Shown here: positions 13,440-25,925 of the stretch, one piece after another
Position numbering within the stretch: the stretch's first letter is position 1
How the letters are laid out: each line of letters starts with the position of its first letter
Source: Icerya purchasi
Lineage: Eukaryota > Arthropoda > Insecta > Hemiptera > Monophlebidae
Length of the DNA: 64,000 nt
Direction of reading: 5' to 3'
Assembly: GCA_039619475.1 (NCBI GenBank)
Contig: CM077115.1
Span: forward strand, 500,919,352 to 500,983,351
The notes under the pieces: model-generated
Told to the model about the DNA's origin: nothing
The model's input: the letters and a program-made list of their open reading frames with translations, nothing else
Database searches by the model: none
Made by a program: the position numbers and the translations under genes

Positions 13440-14251
13440 AAATGCCATTATCTCCGCATCTGTCAAATAAAATTTGCAAGAAAATAACAGAATATTGGTG
13501 CTCTCCAAGTAACTAATCATCTTGTGATCGTTGCGCAAATCAAATTTGACCTTTGACTTTAAAAATTCTGTGAAACTCGTGTATGTCCAATACAAAGACG
13601 ACAGATCGAGGTAGCGAATTTTGCTAATAAGCCTTTCAGGGATAGTTTAATGCAATGGCCTTGACGAGATAGTTCATTGGACTGTATTATAGAACCTACC
13701 TAAGTTTGAGTTGCTCTTTATATTTATCCAATTGTGTCGATTGTCTCTTTTAATTTTTCAAAATAAATCAGTAGAAGAAATGAAAGGATATGGGACGCCT
13801 CCAGAAGCAGCTTCCTCGGCAAACAGATCGACATTATCATTTCCCTCTATTCCACAGTAACTCGGAATCCAACAAAATTTCAAATTCATTCCTCTATTAA
13901 TTATCTTAAGGCATTTATTTCTTATTTCATACACCAGCGCGTGTAGTTTATAGTTAAGTGTATCAAATTTTATCGCTGATAGTGAGCTTGAGCTGTCATC
14001 GATAATTAGGTGTATCTTTTGTCGACATTAAGTGTGATTGTTAAAAACTTCAAAGTCTTATCTACAGCCAATAATTCAGCAGTATAAACCGTGGCCTCAG
14101 GCGGCAACTTAAACTTCTGTAACGTTATTCCTTTGATAAAAAAGGCTGCAGTCCCTGCGCTATCACGTTCAATCCTATAAAATATAACAAACGTTACATG
14201 AAATTGGGACATTTTTTCTAATGGGAGGTAGCCTAAGAATGACGTTGTCAT
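13440..14251 (-). pseudogene. LINE relic: RNase H domain and C-terminus
   Basis: Read on the minus strand, 14251-14006 gives an 81-codon frame with KLPPEATVYTAELLAVDKTL, which matches the RNase H block carrying the catalytic Glu (TAEL). A shift near 14010 moves to a frame reading IIDDSSSSLSAIK (the block with the third catalytic Asp) and FCWIPSYCGIEGNDNVDLFAEEAA at about 13840-13790, the WIPxHxGIxGNE-x-AD block in which the usual His is Tyr. A diverged C-terminal part follows to about 13440. The Asp-Gly-Ser strand at the start of the domain is missing. It belongs to the R1/I/Jockey-type LINEs that carry RNase H after the reverse transcriptase, but to a different family from the copy at 36-39 kb. 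It lies tail to tail with the RTE-like end at 13.0-13.3 kb. Confidence 0.8.
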
Positions 14252-14264
14252 TAATATATTTATA

Positions 14265-14510
14265 ATGGAGCCTGGTAGTTAAAACGCTTGGATATCAAAC
14301 CAGAGGTCACGGGTTCAGGCTTGTCTCGTTCCCGATCCAAGTCACTCCCGGGTTTATCCAGCCTGAAATAATTAGGACCGGAAAAATCTGGGAAAGAAAG
14401 AAACTAGTCCTTGTATTGTCTTCAGATCCATTAGGTTAGTACCATTATGAAAAGTTTAAATTAACAATCCCAGACACTCTGTCAAGGGTATAGGACTTAC
14501 TTTACTTTTT
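14265..14510 (+). mobile_element. tRNA-derived SINE, family 1, copy A
   Basis: The 5' part reads like a degenerate tRNA: GCCTGGTAGTTAAAACGCTT fits a polymerase III box A, and GGTCACGGGTTCAGGC about 30 bases on fits a weakened box B. A body of about 190 bases follows, with the marker stretches AAATCTGGGAAAG and GGGTATAGGACTTACTTTAC near the 3' end. The same head, body and 3' end recur on the minus strand at 47931-48215, which is the main evidence that this is a dispersed family. It is followed directly by an (ATAC)n-(AT)n microsatellite and sits 14 bases from the RNase H relic. It has no coding capacity; retrotransposition would need a LINE partner. Confidence 0.85.
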
Positions 14511-14514
14511 ATAC

Positions 14515-14564
<50 letters not shown>
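14511..14564. repeat. (ATAC)n-(AT)n microsatellite at a SINE 3' end
   Basis: About four ATAC units lead into roughly eighteen AT dinucleotides. Its position directly behind the SINE 3' end suggests it grew from the SINE tail. Confidence 0.95.
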
Positions 14565-14569
<5 letters not shown>

Positions 14570-15942
14570 CAATCCTTCGAATTTTGCCATATAGGTACAT
14601 CCAGATGGTCTCCTATTTCCAATTCACTATGTTAGTCTTCGCAAAATAATGTTTCTCTTTTCCTAGTGATCAAAAAAATGTTCAGAACCAACAAATTTTG
14701 CTACGTGAGAATTTTTAATACAACGCATTTCGGTAACGAAACTTCCATAACGCAAAAACTTAACAGAATTCCTCATTGCTTCCAACATAAGATTATTAAG
14801 TGTCCGGCCGAAGGCCAAAAATTGACCTAACCTTTGACTTTAATCGAAACTTTGATCGTAGCGCGTTGCATTTTACTTCATTGTGTGCTTTTTATTATTC
14901 AAAATAAAAATCCGTTTCACGTTTGAATTCATTAGACATTGACCACCTTAATTAGGGCGGATATATTTAAATAAAATAGTTTCTCAGGGATATAGCCCAG
15001 CAATGTAACCGTCCAATTTAGCAGATCGTTTATGTTTTAGCATTCACTTGAATTTTAAAAATTCCATTCAACAGAAAGATGACACACGTTTCTAGTGTAA
15101 AGCCGTGGAAGACCTTCTTAGAATATTCGGTTTTTAATGTTTATGTTTTATTTTATAAAAAATTATCCGCTATTATAAAGATAACAGACAATAAATAGAG
15201 ATGTTTATTGGCACCGTACGTAATAGGAAAATCTCGCTTATCATTTTTTTAAAGACGTGAAAATATCTCGCTACGGTTAACATTTTTTCTCAACAACACA
15301 GCTCGGTAAATTTGCTGATTATGCATATTTAAAATATTACACCTTCGACGTATTTTCTTTTTTTTTTTCGCGTTCACTTTCTTACATTCCTATTTTTGTT
15401 TTCTAAAAGTGAAATAAAATGAACACGGTTTATTTCGCACTAAGCTAGTTTTAAATAGTCTTTTACGTTATTTTTGTGTTTTATTATAATTTTGACAGAA
15501 TGCCTGTTATTTTATAGCCCAGTTTAAATAATTTTTCAATAATTTTTCAATATTTAGAATTTTTATAATCAACGCACGGATTATCCATATTTGGAAGTTT
15601 TTTAATGTATTATCGATTTAACTAATTTCTTATCTTATTTATCGGGGGAGCCATGTTAAAGCTTCGCAAAATATTTTACGGCTCCTCTAAAAAGTTTGAT
15701 GTTTTTACTAGCTTAATAAAATACTTTACTGGTATGTTCAGCTTTTTTAGAGTTGACTAAAATTTCAAAATATAAAATTCGACCGTGCCACTATAAAATA
15801 TAACTCACGAAAAGGATAATGAATTTTGAAATTTACATGTTTAAAGGGTATCTGAAAAAATTTTATTGGTTTCAGGGGGAGAGTATAGGTGTAAAACGTG
15901 TTAGAAAATTTAAAAAAGACTCCTGTTTGAAAATAGTATAAT
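14565..15942. other. Gene-free AT-rich DNA
   Basis: Nothing recognisable apart from homopolymers. Confidence 0.5.
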
Positions 15943-15950
15943 AAATGTAC

Positions 15951-17216
15951 TAGAGATGGGAAAAGTAACTCATTGCGGTGAGTGACTCTTTTGAATCTGA
16001 CTCAGTAAATTGATTGTATACAATCAGTAACTCAGTAACTCAGTTGACTCAGTAACTCAGTTGAATCAGTAAATCAATTAAAACATTTAACTCTGAATTA
16101 TTCACTGAGTGATTCTCATCCACGACAATGAAACGTTAAAGAAGCGTATCCGAAATTATTCTCAAGCAGTTGCAATTATAGGGTTTTCAGCTGACAGGTT
16201 TAGAAATCATTTTTTATTACATTTTAATAAAGGGTATAATTTTTTTTAAAAATAAACATATTATGCAGTATTACAGAGAAACGTATAAATTGGCCAAAGT
16301 TAATAGTTAGTATCGTTTATTGTGTAAAAATAAATAAGAAAAATAACTTGTAGTATTATTAATTATAATTGTATTAATTTATACGTTGTGTCAAGTTTGT
16401 TTTTATTATAAAAGCTACTGTGTATCATTTAAATTAACATTTGTAGAAAAAATAAAAGCGGCGAATTAAACTTTAGCGACGTATTACTTTTTTAAAGAAC
16501 TTTCTTTATAAATAACGAAAAGTTGAAAAAATGTAATACAAACAAAATTAGAAGTAGAATTTAAAAAAACTAACTACGATGTTTAGTTAGTTATGAAGCT
16601 GTAATTGCAAAGGAATGTTTAAAACTAAAGAAATATTTTATTATATTTTGAATTTTGAATAATTTTAACATTAACTAAAATGAACTTTAGTTACTAATAC
16701 ACAGTATTTTGAGTGGCAAAGTTAATTTCTGTAACAAATTCTAATTACCACTGGAAGTAAGGAAGTTTGTAGAAATTTTGTTAGAAAACAACAAATCTAA
16801 TATTTTATAAAACTTGTGAAATATTTAATTGTGTAATATATTTATATATTAAGTAATAATTATTTTATATATTTGAAGGTATTAAATATGCAGATAAAAA
16901 GAACGGATCGTTAAAGCAAGTGTTTGAAGTTAAACAACTTCATATTTGGAATTACAAGCTAATTAACAGGCTGTTTAAATTGTTTTAACAACAAATTCTA
17001 AATTTGTTCAGTTGTTTATTAGTTGTTGTTTTGTAAATTAAACATCTGTTACAATCATAGATCACAGGGTAATTTGTTTTAATTCTGTAGACTACTGAAT
17101 TAGTGAGTCAAAAGAGTTACTGAGTTACCTTTATTCATATTACTGTTTCGAATCTATCAAATCAGTAGAAAGAATCGAATCTTCGATTCGAATCAGTACT
17201 GAGTTATACACCTCTA
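15951..17216. mobile_element. Non-autonomous hAT-type DNA transposon with perfect 8-bp TSD
   Basis: The element starts TAGAGATGGG and ends with the inverted counterpart (TAGAGGTGT on the minus strand), which fits the hAT terminal consensus YARNG. It is flanked on both sides by the identical 8-bp sequence AAATGTAC (15943-15950 and 17217-17224), the TSD length of hAT elements. Just inside the left end are repeated AGTAACTCAG units (about 16025-16075), and the right end carries the same motif inverted (about 17095-17135). These could be transposase binding sites. A 16-bp palindrome lies at 16011-16026. The 1266-bp interior is AT-rich and has no transposase frame, so it would depend on a partner elsewhere. 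The perfect TSD suggests a fairly recent insertion. Confidence 0.85.
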
Positions 17217-17224
17217 AAATGTAC

Positions 17225-19436
17225 AAAATCTCAGTAAATTATGTAGTAAATCTTATTCATTAGGCAGCCAAGAAACCAAAACACAAGCAACATACGACTT
17301 AAAACAACATTTGACCAAATTTCACGATATAGAGTACAAACAACTTCAGAAACGTCAACCGAAATGAATTAAAGCTGGGAATTCAAATTTTTAGAAAAAT
17401 GAAGCAAAAGGAAGTTTTATTTGGAAGTGTCTCGGTGTTGTTGTCTGATGAAAACGTTTCTAAAATAAGATGTTTATTTTAATTTATTAATGAAAATTAT
17501 TTCATGCTTATTTTTGTTTGCTTTGAAGGAATTTGTTTATATTGTATTTACAAATTTCAACACACAAACCGGTTATAGATTTTTTTCCAGATAAAAGCAG
17601 TGTACATTTACAGTTTAACATCAAAAAACTCGAAAATGCCTGTGTTCTAACATTTTTCCTTTCTTTTTTTTGTCGCACTATCGAAACCATCTTATAATTA
17701 ATAATAATAATATTATTGACAAAACAATAAATATTAATAATTCTTATAATTTATTTAGTTCGACATTTTTTGCCTGCTATATCGTAATATGTTCTTTGTT
17801 TATTTATTCACCGGTATTAAAACGTACATGCAGCACTAGCTTATTTTGTGTTCCGTTAGACAATTTTAATTTGGTCAATTTAAAATAAATTTGCAGCATA
17901 TTAATTTCAATTTTCCATGAAATAATATATAACGGAAATCAATTCTGCAGTAAAGATATTCTGTTGAAAAATATACGAAAAACAAAGAAAAACAAAAAAA
18001 CACCGTAAAATTATTTTTATTAAAAACAGATAATAAACATATAATCATTACAAAAACTACATATAGAATTAATTTCCAACTGTTATCAGAAATAACTGAA
18101 TTTCCTGCGAATAGTAATGATTCTAATTGTTCGATGCATACAATTCAACCGTGTTTGGACTACAAGATATAAGATTTTTAAAAATACATTCCAGCAAACT
18201 GGCGCAATGAGGAAACAAGTCTGAACATGTTGTGGAAACCATCTTAAATCGCTCTAAATATACATAGTATATACTATACTATCGCGTCTAATTCGAAATT
18301 TCTTTCTTTTTTTTTTTTTTTTTGTTAATATTGAATTTATACAGACATTCCTCCTCTCATAAGTACATCAATCAACGTCGTATCCATCTTGGAAAAATTT
18401 TGTAAGAAATTGAACATGTACGAATTTTACGGATACCATCATTATTCAACCAAAAATAAACCCCCCAAAAAATGATGTTTTTTTTTTTTTGTAATATAAA
18501 ACAAACGCGAATAATATTACCATAAAAAAAACAAACGAAAACTAACGTAACCCATAATTTTAAAAAATCACTCCAAAAAGAAAAAAAAATCTTTTTCAGC
18601 AGATCACATCAATGCGGACAAATTTACAGACGAAATTAGACGTTATTAAAAGTTAAGCGAATAAAATTAGCTTAATAAATGGTGTACATGCAATGCGATG
18701 ATTACATTCTGATGAATATCAACATTTTAAAAAGAAACGTTTAAAACCTCTTTAGATATCATCGCTATCAGAGCGAAATAAAAAGTACCCCTTACGTCAC
18801 GAAGCAACTATAATAATAATAATAATAACGATTTAAGGATAAAAATAAACAAGCATCTAGAAAGTTGATGCCGTATGAGAAAATGTAATCAATTAAGAAA
18901 TTGCAAAATTAAAATTGCGCAAATTTAAAGATCATTTACCGGTATTATCACAGTAAGTTAACTGACAAGTCCGCAAATAAATCGACCGCTTAAACCCCAT
19001 ATACAGAGCACCGGCAGCTAGCAAAGCACTCGTCAATGTGAACTTATTCAAATTTCTTTACGCTAAATACAATTTTTTTTTTTATAGCTTTTATACTCTG
19101 CCACCACCGCCAATAATTTGAAATTCAACAACGAATAACGATAAAACGCGACAGTTTTACCACCGACGCAACAGCGCGAACTTCAAAAATTAAATTTTCT
19201 ACTGTTTGAAGGATACGTACTCAGTCAGTTGAAAATATTTTAAAGTGGTCGATGTAAACACTAAGCAATAGCTGCACTTTCGGGAACACAAAAAATTACT
19301 CATTCCGGACACGACATAAATATCTTCGTCGCAAGCAGTAACCGCACCATCCGGATCATGTAATTTTTTTTTTTATTTTTGTATAGGACAAATTACTACA
19401 ACAAAATATTTATTAGGTTCTTTTCTTGCTTTTTTG

Positions 19437-19467
<31 letters not shown>

Positions 19468-19755
19468 AAATAGAGAGAAATTATTTCGTTTTAAAAATGA
19501 TTCTCATGCACAGACATAGAAAAAATTGTACACAATTAAGTTTATCCGGACGGCAAATTAGGAAACGTTAAATAACTTTCCGAGAGCTAAAAAGAGCAAA
19601 AACAAGAATTTAACAATTTCAAAAATCCTCTTTAATTTTTCAATTTTGTCTAATACGATTACTTTGTTTTATTATATATATGTAAACATCAATCAGCTCG
19701 TTTTCTTTCCCTGAACCATCTTTATTATTATTTATGTTCGTTCCTTGATTTACAA
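17225..19755. other. Gene-free AT-rich DNA
   Basis: No gene recognised. Contains several long A- and T-runs, including T-runs near 18307-18323 and 19443-19467. Confidence 0.5.
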
Positions 19756-19759
19756 TTTA

Positions 19760-20445
19760 TCAGCTTCCCGTTCTCTATCCGAATCAACCAGTTTTGGATC
19801 CCTAGACCCTGTGGTATCGCCGGTAACGATCTTGCTGACTCATTAGCATGCTCAACCGCAGTAAATGGTCGTTTCATATTTCATTCTCAAAGTATTTAGT
19901 CTCTCTCTCTCTCTCTCTTTTCGTTCTCGTCATGACTTTTGGACTGATCTCTATCCGTATCTTTTCTCCAACCCTGACGACTCCGTTTACCTTGCTTTAC
20001 ATCCTTCCCCATCCTCTTCTCTTTGGTTTAACAATTTTCCCAGTATCAGCCGTTCTGTCACTTCTTTCATAGTTCGCCTTTGTTCTAATCATAGTCTGCT
20101 CCCGGCTTCTCGTTTCCGTTTTGCTCTTGTTCGATCTTCCTTGTGTCGTCCCTTTCATCATCCTACCTTAAATGTGTCATCTGTGACGCAAACCACGTTC
20201 TATTCGAATGTTCCTTTAATTCCTCAGAACGCGCGATCTTTTATTCCAATTTGCTTAGCCTTGGCCTCTCTACTCTTTACGATGTCCTCTACATTCTCGC
20301 TTTTCCATCTTCTTCTGTTATCTTCATTTCGTCTGTCTCTATTCGTTTTTTGATATAACCTGTCACTCCATGTGTTTTTCTATTCTTCCAATCTTTTTTG
20401 CGTTGGATGAATGTGAATAAAAAATTTAAAAAAAAACACAACATG
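19760..20445 (+). pseudogene. LINE relic: end of RNase H domain, C-terminus and poly-A tail
   Basis: From about 19790 one frame reads FWIPRPCGIAGNDLADSLA, the last RNase H block (usual form WxPxHCGIxGNExAD; the His is Pro here). After a shift and a (TC)n run at about 19899-19918, the C-terminal part is spread over two frames: C-V-I-C-D-A-N-H-V-L-F-E-C at about 20170-20210, a Cys/His block followed by a helix-rich tail, ends with a stop at about 20356. A 3' untranslated part and an A-rich tail near 20420-20440 complete the 3' end. The reverse transcriptase is absent, so the copy is strongly 5'-truncated. The style of the sequence links it to the fragments at 51-53.6 kb and 62.7-63.4 kb. Confidence 0.75.
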
Positions 20446-20626
20446 AGGATACGTTGTAATAGTGTTTTCGGAAAATTTTAAACATATAATCTAGCTAAAA
20501 AAAATTAGGAGACAATAGTTTATACATTTAGTGAAACAACCGAAATAAAAAATAATCCATATTAAGCAATTTTTTCTCTAAAATCGATCGAAAGACTGGA
20601 AAATCAAGAATTATACAGTTTGTATT

Positions 20627-21010
20627 TTTTTTTTTCTTCTTTTTATGAACCCGGCCGCCAGCGCGCGTAGATCTTAAATAATAGTTTAATTATTTCGCAG
20701 TCATTGCAAGAATATGCAATACGAGAATTAGTGACAGACGAGATACTATAATGAGCAGGAATATTGAGTTAGAATTTAAAATAGAAATTGTTCGTAGGGG
20801 ATGGATAAGGAAGAACATTCAAAGAACACCTGATTAGCACATCGCATAGAAAATTATGATACGGGGAATGAAGACGGAGAAGGCACGGGTAAAGATTATA
20901 AATCGAAGACGGGACGACAATGATGTTATGGTGCGACGTCGAAAGTTAGGAAAGTCTTGAAAACACAAACGTGGAAAGAGAAGAAGGGGTTAAATAGAAG
21001 GGTAGAAGAA
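20627..21010 (-). pseudogene. LINE C-terminal relic, inverted relative to its neighbour
   Basis: The minus strand gives MRCANQVFFECSS and PYEQFLF near 20850-20790, which aligns with the Cys/His block and following helix of the plus-strand relic just upstream. On the minus strand it ends in an A-rich tail, seen as the T-run at 20627-20636. The two relics face each other tail to tail with under 200 bases between their poly-A tails. Similarity is weak at DNA level, so the call rests on the conserved block plus the tail. Confidence 0.45.
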
Positions 21011-21214
21011 GCCTAAATTGGTAAATGAAGAGATATATTTATCACGCCAAAACTGCCGAATTCGTAATCCGTCCCCAGTATTGTACTAGTCGAAAAACAT
21101 GTAAATTCTACAAGTATTGATCGGCCACCCCATATTATCAAATACCATTTCACCCGCTGCTCAAAACGAAAATTCACACTACCCCTTAAAAACTTACCTG
21201 AAGAAACTATGATC

Positions 21215-21249
<35 letters not shown>

Positions 21250-21251
<2 letters not shown>

Positions 21252-24200
21252 TCCTTTAGTTAAATTTTACACATTAACTCACGACGTCATTCCGATTTTC
21301 AGAAGGCTCTGAAATAATAAAATTCCAATCCGACTAAAACTGGAGTAAAGTATATAATTTTCGAGTCACAAGCGAAAATTTCACTTAAAATCAACTTTTT
21401 AAAGAGCGATCATTAGTTGGATGTAAAATATCGATATACCTTGCGGGTGACTATTAATTATAAGACGTGTATGGAAAATGCAAAAAATTTAACCTTCAAA
21501 AAAGTGAGACTGAAGTGAAACATTTGGTGATACCTGTTTTCTCGATATTTCTCAGGTAGAGAGGGAGAGAAAATAGGAACCGGTTAGAACAATGTAATGG
21601 TAGAATTTGAAATTGCTCTTACAGTGTGGATTCACCCTTGTGCATGTAAATGACACCTACAACCTCGACGGTCACACACGCGCTCAGTACACCTACTCTA
21701 CTAACTACACATAACGGTATATAAGTAATTTAACTTCTACTGCAGCAACCAGTTTCCTAACAAATAACCGTCATTATAAGTCACGCGAGTTGCGCATGTC
21801 TGATCGCATGATAAATATCCGGAAATTTTTATCGACAACCTTTTCGCGAATCGTTAAAAGATTATAAAAAGACGAAAAAACCCAAAAGGGGACAATCGAA
21901 CGATTCAAATTTTCGACATTGGTATAACAAGCTACGAAACACGTAGGAAAAATTAAAAAACCGCAAAAACTTGTTACCGCACAGTGTGTCTGATGGATAA
22001 CGGCAATATAGTAAAATCCTAGACTCGATGTTAGCAATCAAAAATTTAGAAATCTGCAATTATAATACCAGCGCGCTAATAGGCTAAAAGAAACGACAAG
22101 CTATTTATATCCGACTCCAGAGATAACTCTATAAATAGCTGGTTGCACAAGATGGAAAATGTTAAAAAGAAGTAAATAATTAAGCGGAGAAAATACATTT
22201 TAAAGAGGAGGCATAAATTTGGGCTTGGCGAAATGGGCGATAAAATTTCAAAAAGGGTAGAATTACGGGGAAAAAACATTTTACCGATTGATCGGAGAGG
22301 GAGTCCGTGTTCTTGTTACATTGGCCCCCTTCTTGTAGCATGCTCTAAAGTCACTAAATTGCAAAGTATTTTTATTTTTCGATGATTACATAGAGAACCC
22401 CGTTTTAGCGAATTCGAAATTCGTTCTGATTATGTTTTAAGAGATATTTCGATTAAAAACATATCATCTTTTCTCGATGATATTGCAAATTTCTTTACCA
22501 CCACCGTACAGGGTGAACACCGGAAAATTGTGAACTTCGCGTAGCTCTCTATCCGTTAACATCCCTTCTCCGATTAGCGTTTAAAAGCTTTCTCACGCCT
22601 TTATGAACTTATTCACATTTCGTAGCGTCTTCGTTACATACATCTGAGAGTGTGCATGAGTTGTTGTTATATGACTGCAAGAGGAGACTCCTGGACACAA
22701 TTAAACATTTTAAAAATTTACAAAAACACGTCTGTAGATGATCTGTATATTATAGAAAATACGAAAAACTAATTTGAATAATTATTAAAATTGTGTATAT
22801 TCGAAAGCATCCCAGTAAGGATACTAAGAAAGTGATCATTTTCACGTTAAACTGAATAAAAAAAAACTACTTAAAATGAAAAAAGCTTTGCAAACGAAAG
22901 ATCCGCTTTTATTACAACAACGTAATAACACAAAATTAAAAATACTAAGAAGCTCTTTTTAATAGCCGCGCCTACTCCTTCAGAGGTACTACGCAATAAT
23001 GTATTTCGTTAATTGTTGAAAGTTTATAACTCGTCGCGCGTAAACCGACTTCGTTTAATAAAACGATTAATAAATAGTGTTTTAGACCGTGTTATTATTA
23101 CATTAATATTCGCTTTTATTATTTTGGGTAACCTCAAATGTAGTAATACACATAACTATATATGCTTCTACATATAAAGTCATTCGTTTAAAGTATTACT
23201 TCCCGTAAAAACTAGTTTTTCGCTCGTAAGCGATTTAGTTTTCCTTATCGTAGACTCCCTCTGTAAATCACATAAGAATCTCTATTTTTCATTGACTCTG
23301 TTTAAAGGCTGACGACTTACGTCTTGTAATAATACCAATCTCGAGGAACAATTGCTGCGAGCCATACAAACAAGCCGATTCTTTGCCGGCCAAGAAAAAA
23401 TAATTCGCGCCTTTATTTATGATGATAAATATCACAAATTTTCAATTTAAAAGTAGTGTTCCCAAAGCATAACGCAACTCTATAATTTTCCATGTAGAAC
23501 TAATACGACGCGTTATTTTAGTTTCTTTCCTCAGTTATCGAGACGCTTTATCAGAAAAACAATAGCGGTCTGTTAAAAATCCGAAGAAAAAATGCATTTC
23601 GGTGGCAGCAGCTTCGATATAAAATTATCTGTAAATATTTTCTCTTCCTTAATCAACAGCACATGCGTATCAGTGGCTTAGGTAAAAACTCTTTCCAGAG
23701 AACTAATCATTATGGCTAAAATAGAGAATTTTTGTATAATACAGAACTAACGCGTACTTTTAATTTTTTAGCGTGACACTACTACAAACCGATCATTAAA
23801 CCTATGAGAACGCGTGCAATCCTATCCGGCTACTCAGTTTTACTTCAACCATATACAACGTTTTCAAAAATCTATAAATATTAAGCATTAGCTTTTTAGT
23901 AAATAGAAAACCCCTTCTGATGTTCAGTCAAGTGTACGCGGTAAACGTAATAAAAAGCAAGGAAGAAAGTCAAAAAAAAAAAAAAAAAAAAAAAAAAGAA
24001 AGCAAAAAAAACAACAGAGAAATAACAAATTTTAAAAATATGTAAGGAACTAGACGAATGAGGAATTTCGTTTTCGTTAAAATCGGGCAGTAACGTCGAC
24101 AGATGGAGAATTGCACGATAAAATTGTGTCCCCTCAAAACGTTTTAGATCATGTTTCGAAAAAGATTGATTATTCAAAGAAAAGAAAGAATATATACATA

Positions 24201-24390
24201 ATATCGAAAAATTAAGGAAAAATAGAGGTCAAATAACTTTTGCAATCGATCACAGAAATTTTCACCGTGTAATAATTACACCGCTAACACATAAGCACAG
24301 TACAATGAATCATATTCGTACATCATCATCAACAGCGATCCGAAATCTCTAGTTAATTAACAATTTATTAACAGGAAGGGGGAATTTTTT
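21250..24390. other. Gene-free AT-rich DNA
   Basis: No gene or element recognised. An A-run of about 30 lies just upstream at 21218-21249 and another at about 23971-23996. Open frames of 60-90 codons on the minus strand at 21774-22279 look like chance. Confidence 0.5.
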
Positions 24391-24431
24391 TTCTTCTTCT
24401 TCTTCTTCTTCTTCTTCTTCTTCTTCTTCTT
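24391..24431. repeat. (TTC)n microsatellite
   Basis: About thirteen TTC units run into a T-tract. On the minus strand this is (GAA)n, the sort of tail some RTE-like LINEs end with, but I see no LINE remnant next to it. Confidence 0.95.
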
Positions 24432-24726
24432 TTTTTTTTTTTTACAACCGTCAGTACTAGTAAAACTTTTTCACGTTTTAAGCAAAGGTTAAAGGAATCA
24501 TCGGAAATCGACATTAATCAGCTTTTTCACTTTTTATCAGACGTAGCACGCACAAGGGTAATCTAAGGATAAACTTAATTGGCTATTTGATAAAACTAGA
24601 TGATTAACCAAAAATACACAACACGCACGCACACATACATCCCGCACCAATATTAAACAGCATTGAATAACGCAATATCCGTAAATTAAACAACAATTAA
24701 CTTAATCAACTGCAACGGAATACATA

Positions 24727-24790
24727 CAAAAAAAAAAAAAAAAATAAAAAAAAAAAAAAAAAAAAAAAATAAATAAATAAAAAAAATAAA
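24727..24790. repeat. Long A-rich tract
   Basis: Two A-runs of about 18 and 23 bases, separated by T and followed by AAAT units. No element is visible upstream to account for it as a poly-A tail. Confidence 0.9.
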
Positions 24791-25348
24791 CTCAACTCTT
24801 TTATTGTAATATAAGTGTAACTAAAAACCGTTCAAAATATTCGAAAGCGACATTCGTGCAGAAAACTGAAGAATAAATAGTACAGCTATGATGATAGCTG
24901 AACAGAATCGGAAAAGCTAACAATACTTTTTGCAAATTAACTTTCGGCAGAGGTACAAAGAAATTGAGGAAATGTATTGCTTTGCGTAAATTCTATAAAG
25001 TACAACATAATCGTTAACCCTTAGTCTAACAAAGCAGCAAAAAAGTTCCTTTCTAAACTTTCTCATCGACTGCAAGATGTCATTGTACTTCAATTCTTTC
25101 ACATGCATAAGTTAGAATTTCGATATTCACCACTAATTGTACACGACCTTTTAAACCGTAAAACACGGCATTTGCGCTCATCAGAAAGAATATGTGTATT
25201 ACTTTGCTCAAATGATGTTTTATAATTATTCTTAATTCACTTTCAAAATGTTGCAAAATAACTGCACGATAATATTCTTTTATAGCGGACTATCTTATAA
25301 CGTAAATAAAGTTTCATCTACCAGTCTCACTCTATAGTTTTCTCTACA

Positions 25349-25349
<1 letters not shown>

Positions 25350-25406
<57 letters not shown>

Positions 25407-25408
25407 AT
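25350..25408. repeat. (AT)n followed by (ATGTAT)n microsatellite
   Basis: About thirteen AT units pass into five 6-bp ATGTAT units; a simple compound microsatellite. Confidence 0.95.
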
Positions 25409-25559
25409 ACTTTTTGACATTACAAAGGAGGATCATTCTCATCTCTTCAATCTTCTTACTTGTAAATTAGAGTTGTTCACAACTTTTACTGTAGACGTCC
25501 TACTCGTAAAACTAAAAAGTGACCAACAAATTACTAAGAAGTATTGTTTTAAGTTTCTT

Positions 25560-25925
25560 TTAAGAGTGTTCGGAATTTTACTTACGAACAGATCGATTGG
25601 CATAACTCTAAAGGACAAAAAAAGAAAATAAATGGATCATGAAAACTACAGGAATAAAAGATGTAGTACAAACGATAAAAGAATCAAAATGTAGATGGGC
25701 TAGTCATCCAGAAAGACTATTTGAACTCGTTGCGAATGACAATGTGGGTGCCAAACGGAACACGTAAAAGAGGCAGACCGTTTACACGTTGGGTAGACGA
25801 CATAAATAAGTTTCAAAAGGAATGGACGAGTAAAGCGGCAGACAAGAAAAAAGTGGAAGGAACTACGAGAGAGCTACATGCAGCAGTGGATTGAAAATAG
25901 CTGAAGACGGTGATGATAATGAACA
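25560..25925 (+). pseudogene. RTE-like LINE, 3' end of the reverse transcriptase ORF
   Basis: Fragments in successive frames read RSIGITLKDKKRK (about 25590-25630), TTGIKDVVQTIKESKCRWASH (about 25644-25706) and KRGRPFTRWVDDINKFQKEW (about 25765-25830). Together they match the C-terminal region of RTE/CR1-like LINE proteins, with the order R-M-L-G-I, then G-I-x-D-I...RW-x-GH, then K-R-G-R-P-x-x-RW-x-D-D. Frameshifts near 25630 and 25760 break it. The tail with GATGATGATAATGA at about 25908-25921 resembles RTE-type 3' ends. It is a different family from the RTE-like relics at 13 kb and 47.5 kb because of its GRPxxRW block. Confidence 0.7.

Noticed and set aside
24391..24431. 3' tail of a minus-strand RTE element, (GAA)n
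   Set aside because: No LINE remnant is visible next to the microsatellite.
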